From Tepidisphaeraceae bacterium (GTDB lineage: Bacteria > Planctomycetota > Phycisphaerae > Tepidisphaerales > Tepidisphaeraceae): a stretch of 64,000 bases of DNA. Location of the stretch: NCBI GenBank assembly GCA_035998445.1, contig DASYHQ010000018.1, forward strand, positions 558,001-622,000, read 5' to 3'. Below, one piece after another: positions 9,342-17,925 of the stretch. Made by a program: the position numbers and the translations under genes. Position 1 is the stretch's first letter; every line of letters begins with the position of its first letter. Under the pieces are notes generated by a model. The model was not told the DNA's origin, made no database searches, and worked only from the letters and a program-made list of their open reading frames with translations.

Positions 9342-10352
9342 ATGCGTCTGCTTGCCCCGGCGAAGATCAACTTGCACCTGCGCGTCGGCCCGGTACGGGC
9401 GGACGGGTTTCACCCGTTGCTGACGTGGATGTGCACGATCGGGCTCTTTGACACTTTGGACTTTCGGCGTGCGGGTGGTCGTGGAACCACCCTGACGATC
9501 GAGCCCACGGACAGGGTGCGGACCGACCTCGGTGCGCCGCCGTCGCCTTACGGCGCAGCGGCCACTGCGGGGGGTGTTTCAGATGCAAGGGATGGCAAAG
9601 TCGGGGAGACGTTTGCCGTTCCCGCAGATGGAACCAATCTGGTCGCCCGTGCCGCGTCCGTGTGGGTGGACGAGCAGTCGCGGACGGGGGAAGCCTCCGT
9701 GGCCGGCTCTGGGCTGTCGATCGTACTGGGGAAGGAGATTCCCGTCGGTGCTGGTTTGGGAGGCGGTAGCAGCGACGCTGCCCGCACGCTGTTCGCACTC
9801 GATCAGCTCGACGGCGCGCGCCTCTCGGCAACGCGCTTGAGCGAGCTGGGCGCGTCGCTCGGTAGCGACGTGCCGTTCTTCTTCCACGGCCCCAGCAGCA
9901 TCTGCACGGGTCGTGGTGAAGCGGTCGTGCCCGCACCGGCGCCAGCGCCGAAGTGGGTGCTGCTGTTTCTTCCCGCGATGTCGCTCTCGACCGCACACGT
10001 CTACCAGCGGTTCGACGCGATGAAGCTGGGCACGCCATTGGATGGCGAACCGTTGCCCGACTGGGCCAACTGGGCCACGTTGCCCGCTGGCGCGTTACTG
10101 CAACGGCTGGTGAACGACCTGGAAGCGCCGGCGTTCGATGTCAGTCCGCAACTGGGCGCGTTGCGGGCCGATCTCGAGCAATCGCTCGGCCAGATCGTCC
10201 GCATGAGCGGTAGCGGCAGCAGTTTGTTTACGCTGTTCGACAACCGCGCTCAGGCAGACGACGCCAGCTCGAAGGCCCGCGCCAGTTGGACTGGCCGAGT
10301 TGAGGTCGTCGAGCTGTGTCCGGAAGTAGATCGGCCAGCCGCTGATTCGTAG
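9342..10352 (+). CDS. ispE: 4-diphosphocytidyl-2-C-methyl-D-erythritol kinase
   Basis: Fourth step of the MEP pathway: ATP-dependent phosphorylation of CDP-ME. It is a GHMP kinase. The N-terminus has APAKINLHL, with the catalytic-site Lys, and the ATP-binding loop IPVGAGLGGGSSDAA lies at residues 133-147 with the catalytic Asp145. The C-terminal GHMP motif is MSGSGSSLFTLF. At 336 residues it is longer than usual. Residues about 58-95 are a low-complexity insert absent from ordinary IspE, placed before NLVARAA. An ATG at 9338 is in another frame, and 9342 leads straight into conserved sequence. The neighbour spoVG repeats the ispE-spoVG proximity known in Bacillus. Confidence 0.94.
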   Translation: MRLLAPAKINLHLRVGPVRADGFHPLLTWMCTIGLFDTLDFRRAGGRGTTLTIEPTDRVRTDLGAPPSPYGAAATAGGVSDARDGKVGETFAVPADGTNLVARAASVWVDEQSRTGEASVAGSGLSIVLGKEIPVGAGLGGGSSDAARTLFALDQLDGARLSATRLSELGASLGSDVPFFFHGPSSICTGRGEAVVPAPAPAPKWVLLFLPAMSLSTAHVYQRFDAMKLGTPLDGEPLPDWANWATLPAGALLQRLVNDLEAPAFDVSPQLGALRADLEQSLGQIVRMSGSGSSLFTLFDNRAQADDASSKARASWTGRVEVVELCPEVDRPAADS

Positions 10353-10370
10353 GTCGGCGTCTGCTCCGGC

Positions 10371-10508
10371 CGTGGCATGGGCGTCTCGCCCATGCATGTG
10401 GACTGGAATAAAGAATTGGATTTGTTGGGTATCGCGCTGACCAAGGCTGCCTAAACAAATCTGTTCTTCCGGCCTTATGACGAGCATGGGCGAGACGCCC
10501 ATGCCACG
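10371..10508. mobile_element. 138-bp MITE-like inverted-repeat element, copy B
   Basis: It has the same 18-bp outer ends and the same length as copy A at 6991-7128, with a diverged interior. It lies 19 bp after the ispE stop, in the 342-bp ispE-spoVG gap. The rest of that gap (10509-10694) is AT-richer and probably holds the spoVG promoter, but no convincing -35/-10 pair was found. Confidence 0.75.
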
Positions 10509-10694
10509 AGGTACAACGCAGATCGTTCAGTTAGACGTTTACCTGATCCTGTTCATTGTTTGTTGTTGGTTCGTTACACGTCTCTGTTGTTCATTATTCG
10601 ATCGTTCGTTTCGACCTGACCACAGGGTCACGAACATCGTTATTTGTTGTCTCACATCTGTCCGGAGTTCATCTCAACGCATGGGGTACGCATC

Positions 10695-11273
10695 ATGGAA
10701 CTGACTGAAATTCGCATCAATCTGTCCGGTGGCACCGGCGGTCGTCTCAAAGCATTTTGCTCGCTTACGTTCGACGACACCTTCGTCGTGCGCGACGTGA
10801 AGCTGATCGACGGGCACGACGGCATCTTCCTCGCCATGCCTTCGCGCAAGCTCAGCGACCACTGCGGTCGCTGCAACGAGAAGAACCACCTGCGCGCCCG
10901 ATTCTGCAACGGCTGTGGCCGGCGGCTCGACGAGCGCCGCGGCAACGCCAACGGCAACCATTTCGGTAGCGCCCGCCAGAAGCTGCACACCGACATCGCC
11001 CACCCGATCAACGCGCACGCCCGCCTGGCGATCGAGCAGCAGGTGGTGGCCGAGTATCACCGTGAGCTGGACCGCGCCCGCCAGCCGGGTTACATCGCGC
11101 CCGACCTTGACGGCGAGTACGACGACGACTACATTCATGAACCGATGCGCCGTCACCCCAACAACGACGGGGTGCATAGCGTGCTCCGGCGCCTGCAGGA
11201 TCAACCGGCCGTTGCCTTTCGGCAACCCGAACCTGCGGTCGCGGCGCACCCGGCTGCGTCCAACGCGATATGA
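10695..11273 (+). CDS. spoVG: SpoVG family protein with C-terminal zinc ribbon
   Basis: A 192-residue protein. Residues 1-56 are the SpoVG core (MELTEIRINL, LKAFCSLTFDDTFVVRDVKLI, DGIFLAMPSRK), known in other bacteria as a small DNA/RNA-binding regulator of about 90 residues. Where SpoVG normally continues, this protein has a four-cysteine zinc ribbon (CGRC at 57-60, CNGC at 71-74) and then an acidic, probably disordered tail. The start is the ATG at 10695 because it begins the conserved MELTEIRI; upstream in-frame codons have no similarity. It follows ispE. A nucleic-acid-binding regulatory role is inferred from the family. Confidence 0.9.
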   Translation: MELTEIRINLSGGTGGRLKAFCSLTFDDTFVVRDVKLIDGHDGIFLAMPSRKLSDHCGRCNEKNHLRARFCNGCGRRLDERRGNANGNHFGSARQKLHTDIAHPINAHARLAIEQQVVAEYHRELDRARQPGYIAPDLDGEYDDDYIHEPMRRHPNNDGVHSVLRRLQDQPAVAFRQPEPAVAAHPAASNAI

Positions 11274-11334
11274 CCACCGCCACCGCACTTAGCGAACGCA
11301 ACCTCGCCCTCACCCTTCCGGTGGTCGTACGATA

Positions 11335-11366
11335 GCCGGCAAAGGGCCTACGTGCCCTTTGCCGGC
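11335..11366. terminator. Hairpin after spoVG
   Basis: A perfect 13-bp stem (GCCGGCAAAGGGC with its complement) encloses a 6-nt loop. No T-tract follows, so it may be a weak terminator or an mRNA-stabilising hairpin between spoVG and ilvB. Confidence 0.5.
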
Positions 11367-11510
11367 CCCCCATTCACCCGGTTCAGTTCCGTTCGGAACC
11401 CACCGGGCTGCCCTTATATCCGTTACGACACCCGATTTACGATAATTCAATTGAACGCCGGCCGTCCGCCCGTTACGCTAGGCCGCCCGTTTTTCCACAG
11501 GAAATCCAAC

Positions 11511-13277
11511 ATGACGCTCATCGATTCGACGCCCCCGTCCATCCAATCGCAGCCCGCCAAGCCCCAAACGGATAAACCCCGGTACAAGGGCAAGACCGGC
11601 GCCCGCATCCTTCATGAGATGCTGGTCGGACCGCACAAGGTCGAGGTGATGTTCGGCTATCCCGGTGGTGCGATTCTGCCGGTGTTCGACGAGCTCTACA
11701 AGACCCCCGCCAAGTTCATCCTGAACCGCCACGAGCAGGCCAGTGGTCACTGTGCCGACGGGTACGCGCGCGTCACCGGTAAGCCCGGCGTCTGCATCGT
11801 CACCAGTGGCCCCGGCGCCACCAACACCGTTACCCCGCTGGCGACGGCGCAGATGGACAGCGTGCCGATGGTCATCTTCAGTGGTCAGGTGCCCACGAAG
11901 GTGATCGGCAACGACGCCTTCCAAGAAGCGGACGTCACGGGCATCACGCGCCCCTGCACGAAGTGGAACTACCTCATCAAGGACATCCGCGAGCTGCCGC
12001 GCGTGGTGAACGAGGCCTTCGCCGTCGCCACGAGCGGCCGGCCGGGCCCGGTGCTGATCGATTTGCCGAAGGACATCTCGGCCGGCATCATGCCCGAGGA
12101 AGTCGACGACACCCCGCGCGAGCACATCCTCAACCGCCGCAAGCAGGCCCCCACGCACGCCGGTCACGCCCGTCAGGCCGAAGAGGCCGCCGAGGCGATC
12201 AACCGCGCCGAGAAACCCGTGCTGTACGTCGGCGGTGGCGCGATCATCAGCAACGCCGGGCCGCTGGTGCGCAAGATCTCGGAAAAGGGCAACATCCCCT
12301 GCACCACCACGTTGCTGGGCATGGGCGCTTACGACGAGCTGGACCCCAAGGCGCTGCACATGCTCGGCATGCACGGCAGCGCGTACGCGAACTACGCCGT
12401 CCAGGAGTGCGACGTGCTGATCGCCGTCGGCGCCCGCTTCGACGACCGCGTCACCGGCAACCTCGCCAGCTTCGCGCCGCACGCGAAGATCATCCACATC
12501 GACATCGACCCCAGCAGCATGGGCAAGACCGTCGACGTCGACATTGCCGTCAGCGGCGACGCGAAGATCAGCTTGGAACTGATGCTGCCGCACATAGAGC
12601 ATCGCGACCGGCATGCCTGGTTCAGCACGATCAACGCGTGGAAGAAGCGCTACCCCTTCCACTACCTGGACGACACGAAGAACAGCAAGCCGCAGTACGT
12701 GATCGAGGAGATCAACCGCCAGACCAAGAGCGAGGCGATCATCACCACCGGCGTGGGCCAGCACCAGATGTGGGCCGCCCAGTTCTACCGCTGGCGCCAC
12801 CCGCGCCAGATGGTCACCAGCGGTGGCCTGGGCACCATGGGCTACGGCCTGCCCGCGGCCATGGGCGCTCAACTGGGCGCGCCGGGCAAGACCGTCATCG
12901 ACATCGACGGTGACGGCAGCTACCTCATGACCTGCTACGAGCTGGCGACGATCGCCGAGTACAACATCCCCGTGAAGATCGTCATCCTGAACAACGACTT
13001 CCAGGGCATGATCAAGCAGTGGCAGGACTTGTTCTACGAGAAGCGCTACAGCAACAGCATCATGCGCAACCCCAACTTCGCCGCGATGGCCGAGGCCTTC
13101 CACGTGAAGGGCATCCGCTGCGACGACAAGCGGGACGTGCCAAAGGTGGTCGACCAGATGCTGTCGCACCCCGGCCCGTGCGTGGTCGACTTCTTCGTCG
13201 AACCCAACGAGCACGTGTATCCCATGGTCCCCAGCGGCAAGGGCCTGCACGAGATGGAACTGGGTTCGCTGGCGTAA
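11511..13277 (+). CDS. ilvB: Acetolactate synthase, large catalytic subunit
   Basis: First committed step of branched-chain amino-acid synthesis: thiamine-diphosphate-dependent condensation of pyruvate to acetolactate. The 588-residue protein shows the pyrimidine-domain motif [18 protein letters not shown] with the catalytic Glu, VTSGPGATN, the FAD/central domain ([26 protein letters not shown]), and the ThDP/Mg motif [15 protein letters not shown] ending in NNDFQGM. The ATG at 11511 follows CACAGGAAATCCAAC and gives normal family length; the frame is open 159 bp further upstream without similarity. The regulatory subunit ilvH/ilvN, usually adjacent, is not in this window. Confidence 0.96.
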   Translation: MTLIDSTPPSIQSQPAKPQTDKPRYKGKTGARILHEMLVGPHKVEVMFGYPGGAILPVFDELYKTPAKFILNRHEQASGHCADGYARVTGKPGVCIVTSGPGATNTVTPLATAQMDSVPMVIFSGQVPTKVIGNDAFQEADVTGITRPCTKWNYLIKDIRELPRVVNEAFAVATSGRPGPVLIDLPKDISAGIMPEEVDDTPREHILNRRKQAPTHAGHARQAEEAAEAINRAEKPVLYVGGGAIISNAGPLVRKISEKGNIPCTTTLLGMGAYDELDPKALHMLGMHGSAYANYAVQECDVLIAVGARFDDRVTGNLASFAPHAKIIHIDIDPSSMGKTVDVDIAVSGDAKISLELMLPHIEHRDRHAWFSTINAWKKRYPFHYLDDTKNSKPQYVIEEINRQTKSEAIITTGVGQHQMWAAQFYRWRHPRQMVTSGGLGTMGYGLPAAMGAQLGAPGKTVIDIDGDGSYLMTCYELATIAEYNIPVKIVILNNDFQGMIKQWQDLFYEKRYSNSIMRNPNFAAMAEAFHVKGIRCDDKRDVPKVVDQMLSHPGPCVVDFFVEPNEHVYPMVPSGKGLHEMELGSLA

Positions 13278-13847
13278 GCCGCAGCCGCATGTCGCATGTC
13301 GAACCCCCACGGCGTCGATGAACAATCGACGTCGTGGGATCGCGACCAGTCCCGCGAAGGCGTCGAAGAAGTAGCTAAGGCGGGTTGTTAGCGTGACATG
13401 GCATCCTGCCCAAGGTGTGTCGGTACGCCGACACGTCGGACGGTACTCCGTCCAAATCATGGATCGCGCCAGCAAAAAACCTTCCTGACCAGTCGCAAGA
13501 GTAGATCGCTTGCGCGCTTTACCTCGAACCGGGTACGTCCCAACACCGCGGCTCCACGGGCAAGATGTCCGTGCCACGGCCAGTGATGTTTCTTTGCGTT
13601 CGTCACCCCACCCGCCCCAATCCTCGGCTCCGAGGGCGTTCGCGTGTCGCAATCCAATAGATGATTATCGCAAATCCGCAGTCATGCGCGTGTATAGTCA
13701 ATGCACGCAACTGATCGCCGTCTGACCAGCGAATGCACCTCCGAACGCTGGGATCGCGATCACGACACGTTGTCGGTTGCGGGGCTGTCAGTCACTTCGT
13801 TCAGGTTTGCCGGATCACGACTTGTGATCCAGGCGTGGGAGAAACGC
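13278..13847. other. 570-bp gap between ilvB and the PEP-CTERM gene
   Basis: No convincing gene is seen. Around 13397-13578 there is a degenerate inverted-repeat pair (CATGGCATCCTGCCC at the left, GGGCAAGATGTCCGTGCCACGG at the right) recalling the ends of the 138-bp elements. It also contains two small stems built on GTCGGTACGCCGAC and GGACGGTACTCCGTCC. A TATAGT hexamer at 13693-13698 could be a -10 box for the next gene. Confidence 0.5.
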
Positions 13848-15659
13848 ATGAGCATGTCGTTGAAATCACCGGCCAAGCACCGGTCGGGCACTGGGGCCAA
13901 TGTGGTGTCTTCCAAGGCTACGTCGCAGACGCGCATCGCGCTGGCGACCATCGCGGCGCTAAGCATCGCGGCCGCGGTGCCGTCGTCCGCATCGGCGGCG
14001 GATGGCACGTGGAACGTCGATGCGAACGGGGTCTGGAGCCTCGACACCAACTGGCTCGACAGCATCGTCGCCGACGGCGCCGACAGCACCGCTAACTTTG
14101 TCTACAACATCACCGGCGGTCGCACCGTCTCGCTCGACTCCAGCCGCACGATCGGCAACCTGAAGTTTCAGGACATCACGAGCGTCAACAACGATTGGAC
14201 CCTGACCAGTGGCCCGATCGCTGGCAACGTGTTGACGTTGGACACCACGGCAGGCGTGCCGCAGATCAACGTCGTGAACCGAACGGCCAACGTCAACCTC
14301 GTGCTGGCAGGCAACGACGGTGTGGAGAAGCTCGGAACCGGCACCCTGCTGCTCCGGGCAGCCAATACCTATACCGGCGGCACCACCATCTCGGCCGGTA
14401 CGCTTATCGTCGCCAACAATTTGGCGCTGAGTACCAGTGATATAACACTGGGCAATGCCAAGCTCGAGGGCAATAACAGCTTTGGCACGACGTACGCCCT
14501 CAGCAACGCCATCAACGTAACCTCTGCCAACAGCAGGCTCGGAAGCGGCGATAACGGCACGCTTCGGCTCGACGGGCCCATATCAATCCCGACCGACATG
14601 AAGTTGGCAGCCGACGGGCGGAATGGTCCGGTGGTCATCAACGGGCAGATCAGCGGCGCCGGTGAGTTCCTCGTCAACGCGGGCAGGGCAACGCTCAACA
14701 GCGTCAACACCGTTTCGAAGGTCAGCCAAGCGGCCGGCACGCTGTTCATCGGTAACGATGGCGCGCTCGGCAGTGGCGTTTTCACGTTGGCTCAGCGCGA
14801 CGCGTCCGCTACGATCGCCAGCAGCAATAGCACCGGCAGGACCATTGCGAACGGGTTCGTCCTTAACGGCAAAGCCCCATTCAACACTAACAACTACAAC
14901 ACCACCTTCGGTGAAGCCGCCGGTGGTACGGGTGCGCTGACGTTTACGGGCAACGGCAGCATCTCTTCGATGCGGATGGTGGTGCACACTACCGCCGAGT
15001 TCACTGGATCGGTCTCCGGCACCGCTGCCGTCAACATGGCCGTTGGCAACGGCACGCTGATCCTCAGCGGCGACAACACCTTCGGCGGCTCGATCACGGT
15101 CAATGCCGCCAAGCTCCTGGTGAATAACACCACCGGGTCGGGCACGGGCACCGCGACGATCAACGTCGGCGGTGGCACCCTGGGTGGCGACGGCGCGATC
15201 GCCGGCGCGGTCAACGTGACCGGCGGCACGCTGTCGCCCGGCAACAGCCCCGGTCAGCTCACCGTCGGACCGTTGTCGCTCGGCTCCGGCGCCACCACGC
15301 TGATGGAGATCGGTGGCGCGACGCTCGGCGAGGATTACGATAACCTGACCTCGACCGGCAACGTCACCTACGGTGGAACGCTCAACATCGTCTCGATCGA
15401 CGGCTTCGACCTGACGCAGACTGGCATCTACGACCTGTTCAGCTTCATCACGTCCACCGGTGGCTTCAACGCGGTGACCCTCGACGCGATGGCGCTCACG
15501 AACATCGGCGGCATCTGGACCGGCGCGTCCGAGTCGACGATCTTCACCTTCACCGAGTCCACCGGCGACCTCGTCGTCGCCGCAGCCGTACCCGAACCGG
15601 CCTCCATCGCCGTCCTCGGCCTCGCCGGCCTCGCCGCCCTTCGCCGGCGTCGGCGTTAG
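13848..15659 (+). CDS. Exported PEP-CTERM protein with autotransporter-type beta-strand repeats
   Basis: A 603-residue secreted protein. The long signal peptide has its hydrophobic core at residues 28-47 and a likely cut after SASA at 50. The mature part is Gly/Asn/Thr-rich with repeated beta-helix units (ANTYTGGTTISAGTLIVAN, GDNTFGGSITVNAAKLLVNN) matching the autotransporter-associated beta-strand repeat, then a conserved GDGAIAGAVNVTGGTLSPGNSPG block. The C-terminus is a PEP-CTERM anchor: VPEPAS, a hydrophobic stretch, and RRRRR. In known systems this tail is cut by an exosortase. The start at 13848 is preceded by GGGAG at good spacing. A surface or biofilm-matrix role is inferred. Confidence 0.88.
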   Translation: MSMSLKSPAKHRSGTGANVVSSKATSQTRIALATIAALSIAAAVPSSASAADGTWNVDANGVWSLDTNWLDSIVADGADSTANFVYNITGGRTVSLDSSRTIGNLKFQDITSVNNDWTLTSGPIAGNVLTLDTTAGVPQINVVNRTANVNLVLAGNDGVEKLGTGTLLLRAANTYTGGTTISAGTLIVANNLALSTSDITLGNAKLEGNNSFGTTYALSNAINVTSANSRLGSGDNGTLRLDGPISIPTDMKLAADGRNGPVVINGQISGAGEFLVNAGRATLNSVNTVSKVSQAAGTLFIGNDGALGSGVFTLAQRDASATIASSNSTGRTIANGFVLNGKAPFNTNNYNTTFGEAAGGTGALTFTGNGSISSMRMVVHTTAEFTGSVSGTAAVNMAVGNGTLILSGDNTFGGSITVNAAKLLVNNTTGSGTGTATINVGGGTLGGDGAIAGAVNVTGGTLSPGNSPGQLTVGPLSLGSGATTLMEIGGATLGEDYDNLTSTGNVTYGGTLNIVSIDGFDLTQTGIYDLFSFITSTGGFNAVTLDAMALTNIGGIWTGASESTIFTFTESTGDLVVAAAVPEPASIAVLGLAGLAALRRRRR

Positions 15660-15714
15660 GCGACCCAACGTCGGTGGCACCGGCGGACCAGTCCTAACTC
15701 TGTCACCATCACCA

Positions 15715-15747
15715 GCCTCCGCGGCATTCGCCGCGGAGGCTTTCTTT
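15715..15747 (+). terminator. Rho-independent terminator after the PEP-CTERM gene
   Basis: A 10-bp stem GCCTCCGCGG / CCGCGGAGGC with loop CATTCG, followed by TTTCTTT. It is a textbook intrinsic terminator. Confidence 0.88.
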
Positions 15748-15852
15748 GATGGGTCGTGAAGCGGATGGCGGCCCGGTATGCTTTCGTAGCAGCGCGAGCG
15801 GTTGCCGCCTCGCATAGGGCCGCTATCGAGACGCAGGATCGAAAGAAACCGA

Positions 15853-17925
15853 ATGGCCGGATTTGAAGAAGAAGTGAACTTGGTCGGCTTTCTCGCCGTG
15901 AATGTCATCGTGCTGCTGGGGGCATGGCGGCTCGCCCGCCGAACGGCGTCGGGCGACGATTCGATGCGATGGCTCGACACGCTCACGCTCTGGTTCCTCG
16001 TGCAGTACGCCACGATCGGCGTCGCCGGCCTGCTGCATGGCCTGAACGTGCCCGTCGTTTACACGCTTGCGATTGGCTGCGGTGGCGCGATGGCGTGGGC
16101 GGGCGGGCGCGGGGCGTTCACTCCCAACGCCCCGCTGTCGGACACGCCCCCGAAGCCGTTGTGGCATTCGCTGATCACGGCAGCGCTACTCGCGTTACCC
16201 ATCGGGTTTATAGCAGCGTACATCTACGAACAGCGGTTCGTGCCCGTGCTGGCCAACGACACGCTCGCCTACCATCTGCCGGCCGCCGTGCAATGGCTGC
16301 AGGAGGGTCGGCTGTCACTGTACGACGTTTGGCACTGGAACCCGGCCAACACGTACTCGCCGCTGGCAGGGTCAACGTTCATCGCCTGGCTGGTGCTGCC
16401 GTTCGGCCATGACGTGCTGGCGCGTTTCGTGCAGATCCCGGCGGTCGCGCTCATCGGGGTCGCGACGGTTGCACTTTGCACGGCGATGTCGGTGCCGCGC
16501 ATGCTCGCAATTGCCATCGCGGCAACGGTCGTCCTGTCGCGGCCGACGATCAGCGAGGCAACGCTGGCGAAGGACGACCTGTTCGTCGTCGCGCTCTTCA
16601 TCGCGATTATCGCCACGTGCGGTATCGATCGGTTGCGTGCATCCGCGGGCCCGGTGCGCGTCGGCGTGCTGATCGGGCTGTTGCTGGCGATGAAGTACAC
16701 GGTGCTGCTGATCGTGCCCGTCCTGCTGTTGCTGATCGACGCCCCGCTGCGCGCGGGATGGCGACCCCGTCACTGGCTGACCGCTATCGGGGTCGCGACA
16801 CTGCTGGCGGGTCCGTGGTACCTGCGAAACTGGCTGCTGACCGGCAACCCGCTCTTCCCGATCGACGTGCGCCCGCTGGGCATTCCGATCTTCGAGGGCA
16901 TGTTCGCCTCCAGGCGCGATGATGCGCTCGTCTCACCGGCCCTCGTCTGGCGCGTCCTGACCGGCACGTACTTCAGCCTGCCTGCCATCCTGCTGGTGCC
17001 GGCGGCCCTGCTGGCTCTGTCAATGATCGCATTCCGTGCCCGTCAACTGCTCGCCAATCCGATGGAGCGCACGCTCCTGATCGGCCCGTTCATCGGCATC
17101 GCGCTCTTCGTCGCAGCCGCGCCGTTCGCGGAGTCGCGGTTCCTGTTCCCGCTGTTCGCAATGCTGCTGATCGCCGCCGGCGTAACGATAGCGCGACTGC
17201 TGCCGAGCGTCGCGTTCTCGCTACCCGCGGCGTTGTTTCTGCTGGTGCTTGCAATCGCCACTGCGTTCGAGCAATCGCACGTCGGGTCGATCGTTCTATT
17301 CGCCACCGCCGGCCTGTTGGTGGCCGTCGCTGCGATGGCGATCGTGGTCGCACGGCGGTTCCTGCCGCGCGTGCAGTGGTATCCGTCGTCGCCGATCGTC
17401 GGCGCGGTGGTGGGATCGCTGGCGATCTACGTCTGCTGGCACGCATACGTCGCCGACTACCTCACCGATCGCCCCAACGCCTGGCGCAACATTTTCGGCA
17501 CCCCGGCCGACGCGTGGGCGTTCGTGAACATGGAGATTCCACCCGAAGCGACGGTCGCGATCGGCAACACGGTGAACGTCTACCCCCTGTTCGGCGACGA
17601 CAACGCGCGCCGTTTGACGTACGCGCCACTGCGGCCGAACGTGTCGCACGTGCACGATCTGCCACCCTTATACGGCCAAAGCCTGAACGGGGCAGATATC
17701 ATCCGCCTCATACCGCCGTACACGGTGGCGGGCGCCGAGCGGCACGTGTGGCTGGAGAACCTGCGCGGTGCGGGCGCGCAGTACTTGTACATTGCTAAGC
17801 GCGAGGCCATCGCCGAGCCGGTTGAGTTGCAATTCGCGAACGGGCTTGGAGACGTGTTCGTGCCGATCTTCGAGAATGCCGATGCGGTGGTCTACCGAAT
17901 CGCGTTTCCGACCCAGGACGATTGA
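15853..17925 (+). CDS. Polytopic membrane protein, GT39/PMT-like glycosyltransferase
   Basis: About 690 residues with a dozen or more hydrophobic segments and a soluble C-terminal domain of about 170 residues. The first extracytoplasmic loop holds LANDTLAYHLPAAVQWLQEGRL, the position and style of the acidic catalytic motif of GT-C (dolichyl-phosphate-mannose transferase-like) enzymes. A second acidic site is ATLAKDDLFVVA. Such enzymes transfer a sugar from a polyprenyl-phosphate donor outside the inner membrane. The start is taken at 15853 (MAGFEEE). The stop overlaps the next gene's ATG by one base (TGATG), implying translational coupling. The substrate is unknown. Confidence 0.7.
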   Translation: MAGFEEEVNLVGFLAVNVIVLLGAWRLARRTASGDDSMRWLDTLTLWFLVQYATIGVAGLLHGLNVPVVYTLAIGCGGAMAWAGGRGAFTPNAPLSDTPPKPLWHSLITAALLALPIGFIAAYIYEQRFVPVLANDTLAYHLPAAVQWLQEGRLSLYDVWHWNPANTYSPLAGSTFIAWLVLPFGHDVLARFVQIPAVALIGVATVALCTAMSVPRMLAIAIAATVVLSRPTISEATLAKDDLFVVALFIAIIATCGIDRLRASAGPVRVGVLIGLLLAMKYTVLLIVPVLLLLIDAPLRAGWRPRHWLTAIGVATLLAGPWYLRNWLLTGNPLFPIDVRPLGIPIFEGMFASRRDDALVSPALVWRVLTGTYFSLPAILLVPAALLALSMIAFRARQLLANPMERTLLIGPFIGIALFVAAAPFAESRFLFPLFAMLLIAAGVTIARLLPSVAFSLPAALFLLVLAIATAFEQSHVGSIVLFATAGLLVAVAAMAIVVARRFLPRVQWYPSSPIVGAVVGSLAIYVCWHAYVADYLTDRPNAWRNIFGTPADAWAFVNMEIPPEATVAIGNTVNVYPLFGDDNARRLTYAPLRPNVSHVHDLPPLYGQSLNGADIIRLIPPYTVAGAERHVWLENLRGAGAQYLYIAKREAIAEPVELQFANGLGDVFVPIFENADAVVYRIAFPTQDD

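Noticed and set aside
11370-11510. Leader peptide or riboswitch for ilvB
   Set aside because: No run of Ile/Leu/Val codons and no recognisable aptamer or attenuator pair.
11478-13652. 724-codon minus-strand frame opposite ilvB
   Set aside because: Antisense shadow of a GC-rich gene; ilvB motifs are complete on the plus strand.
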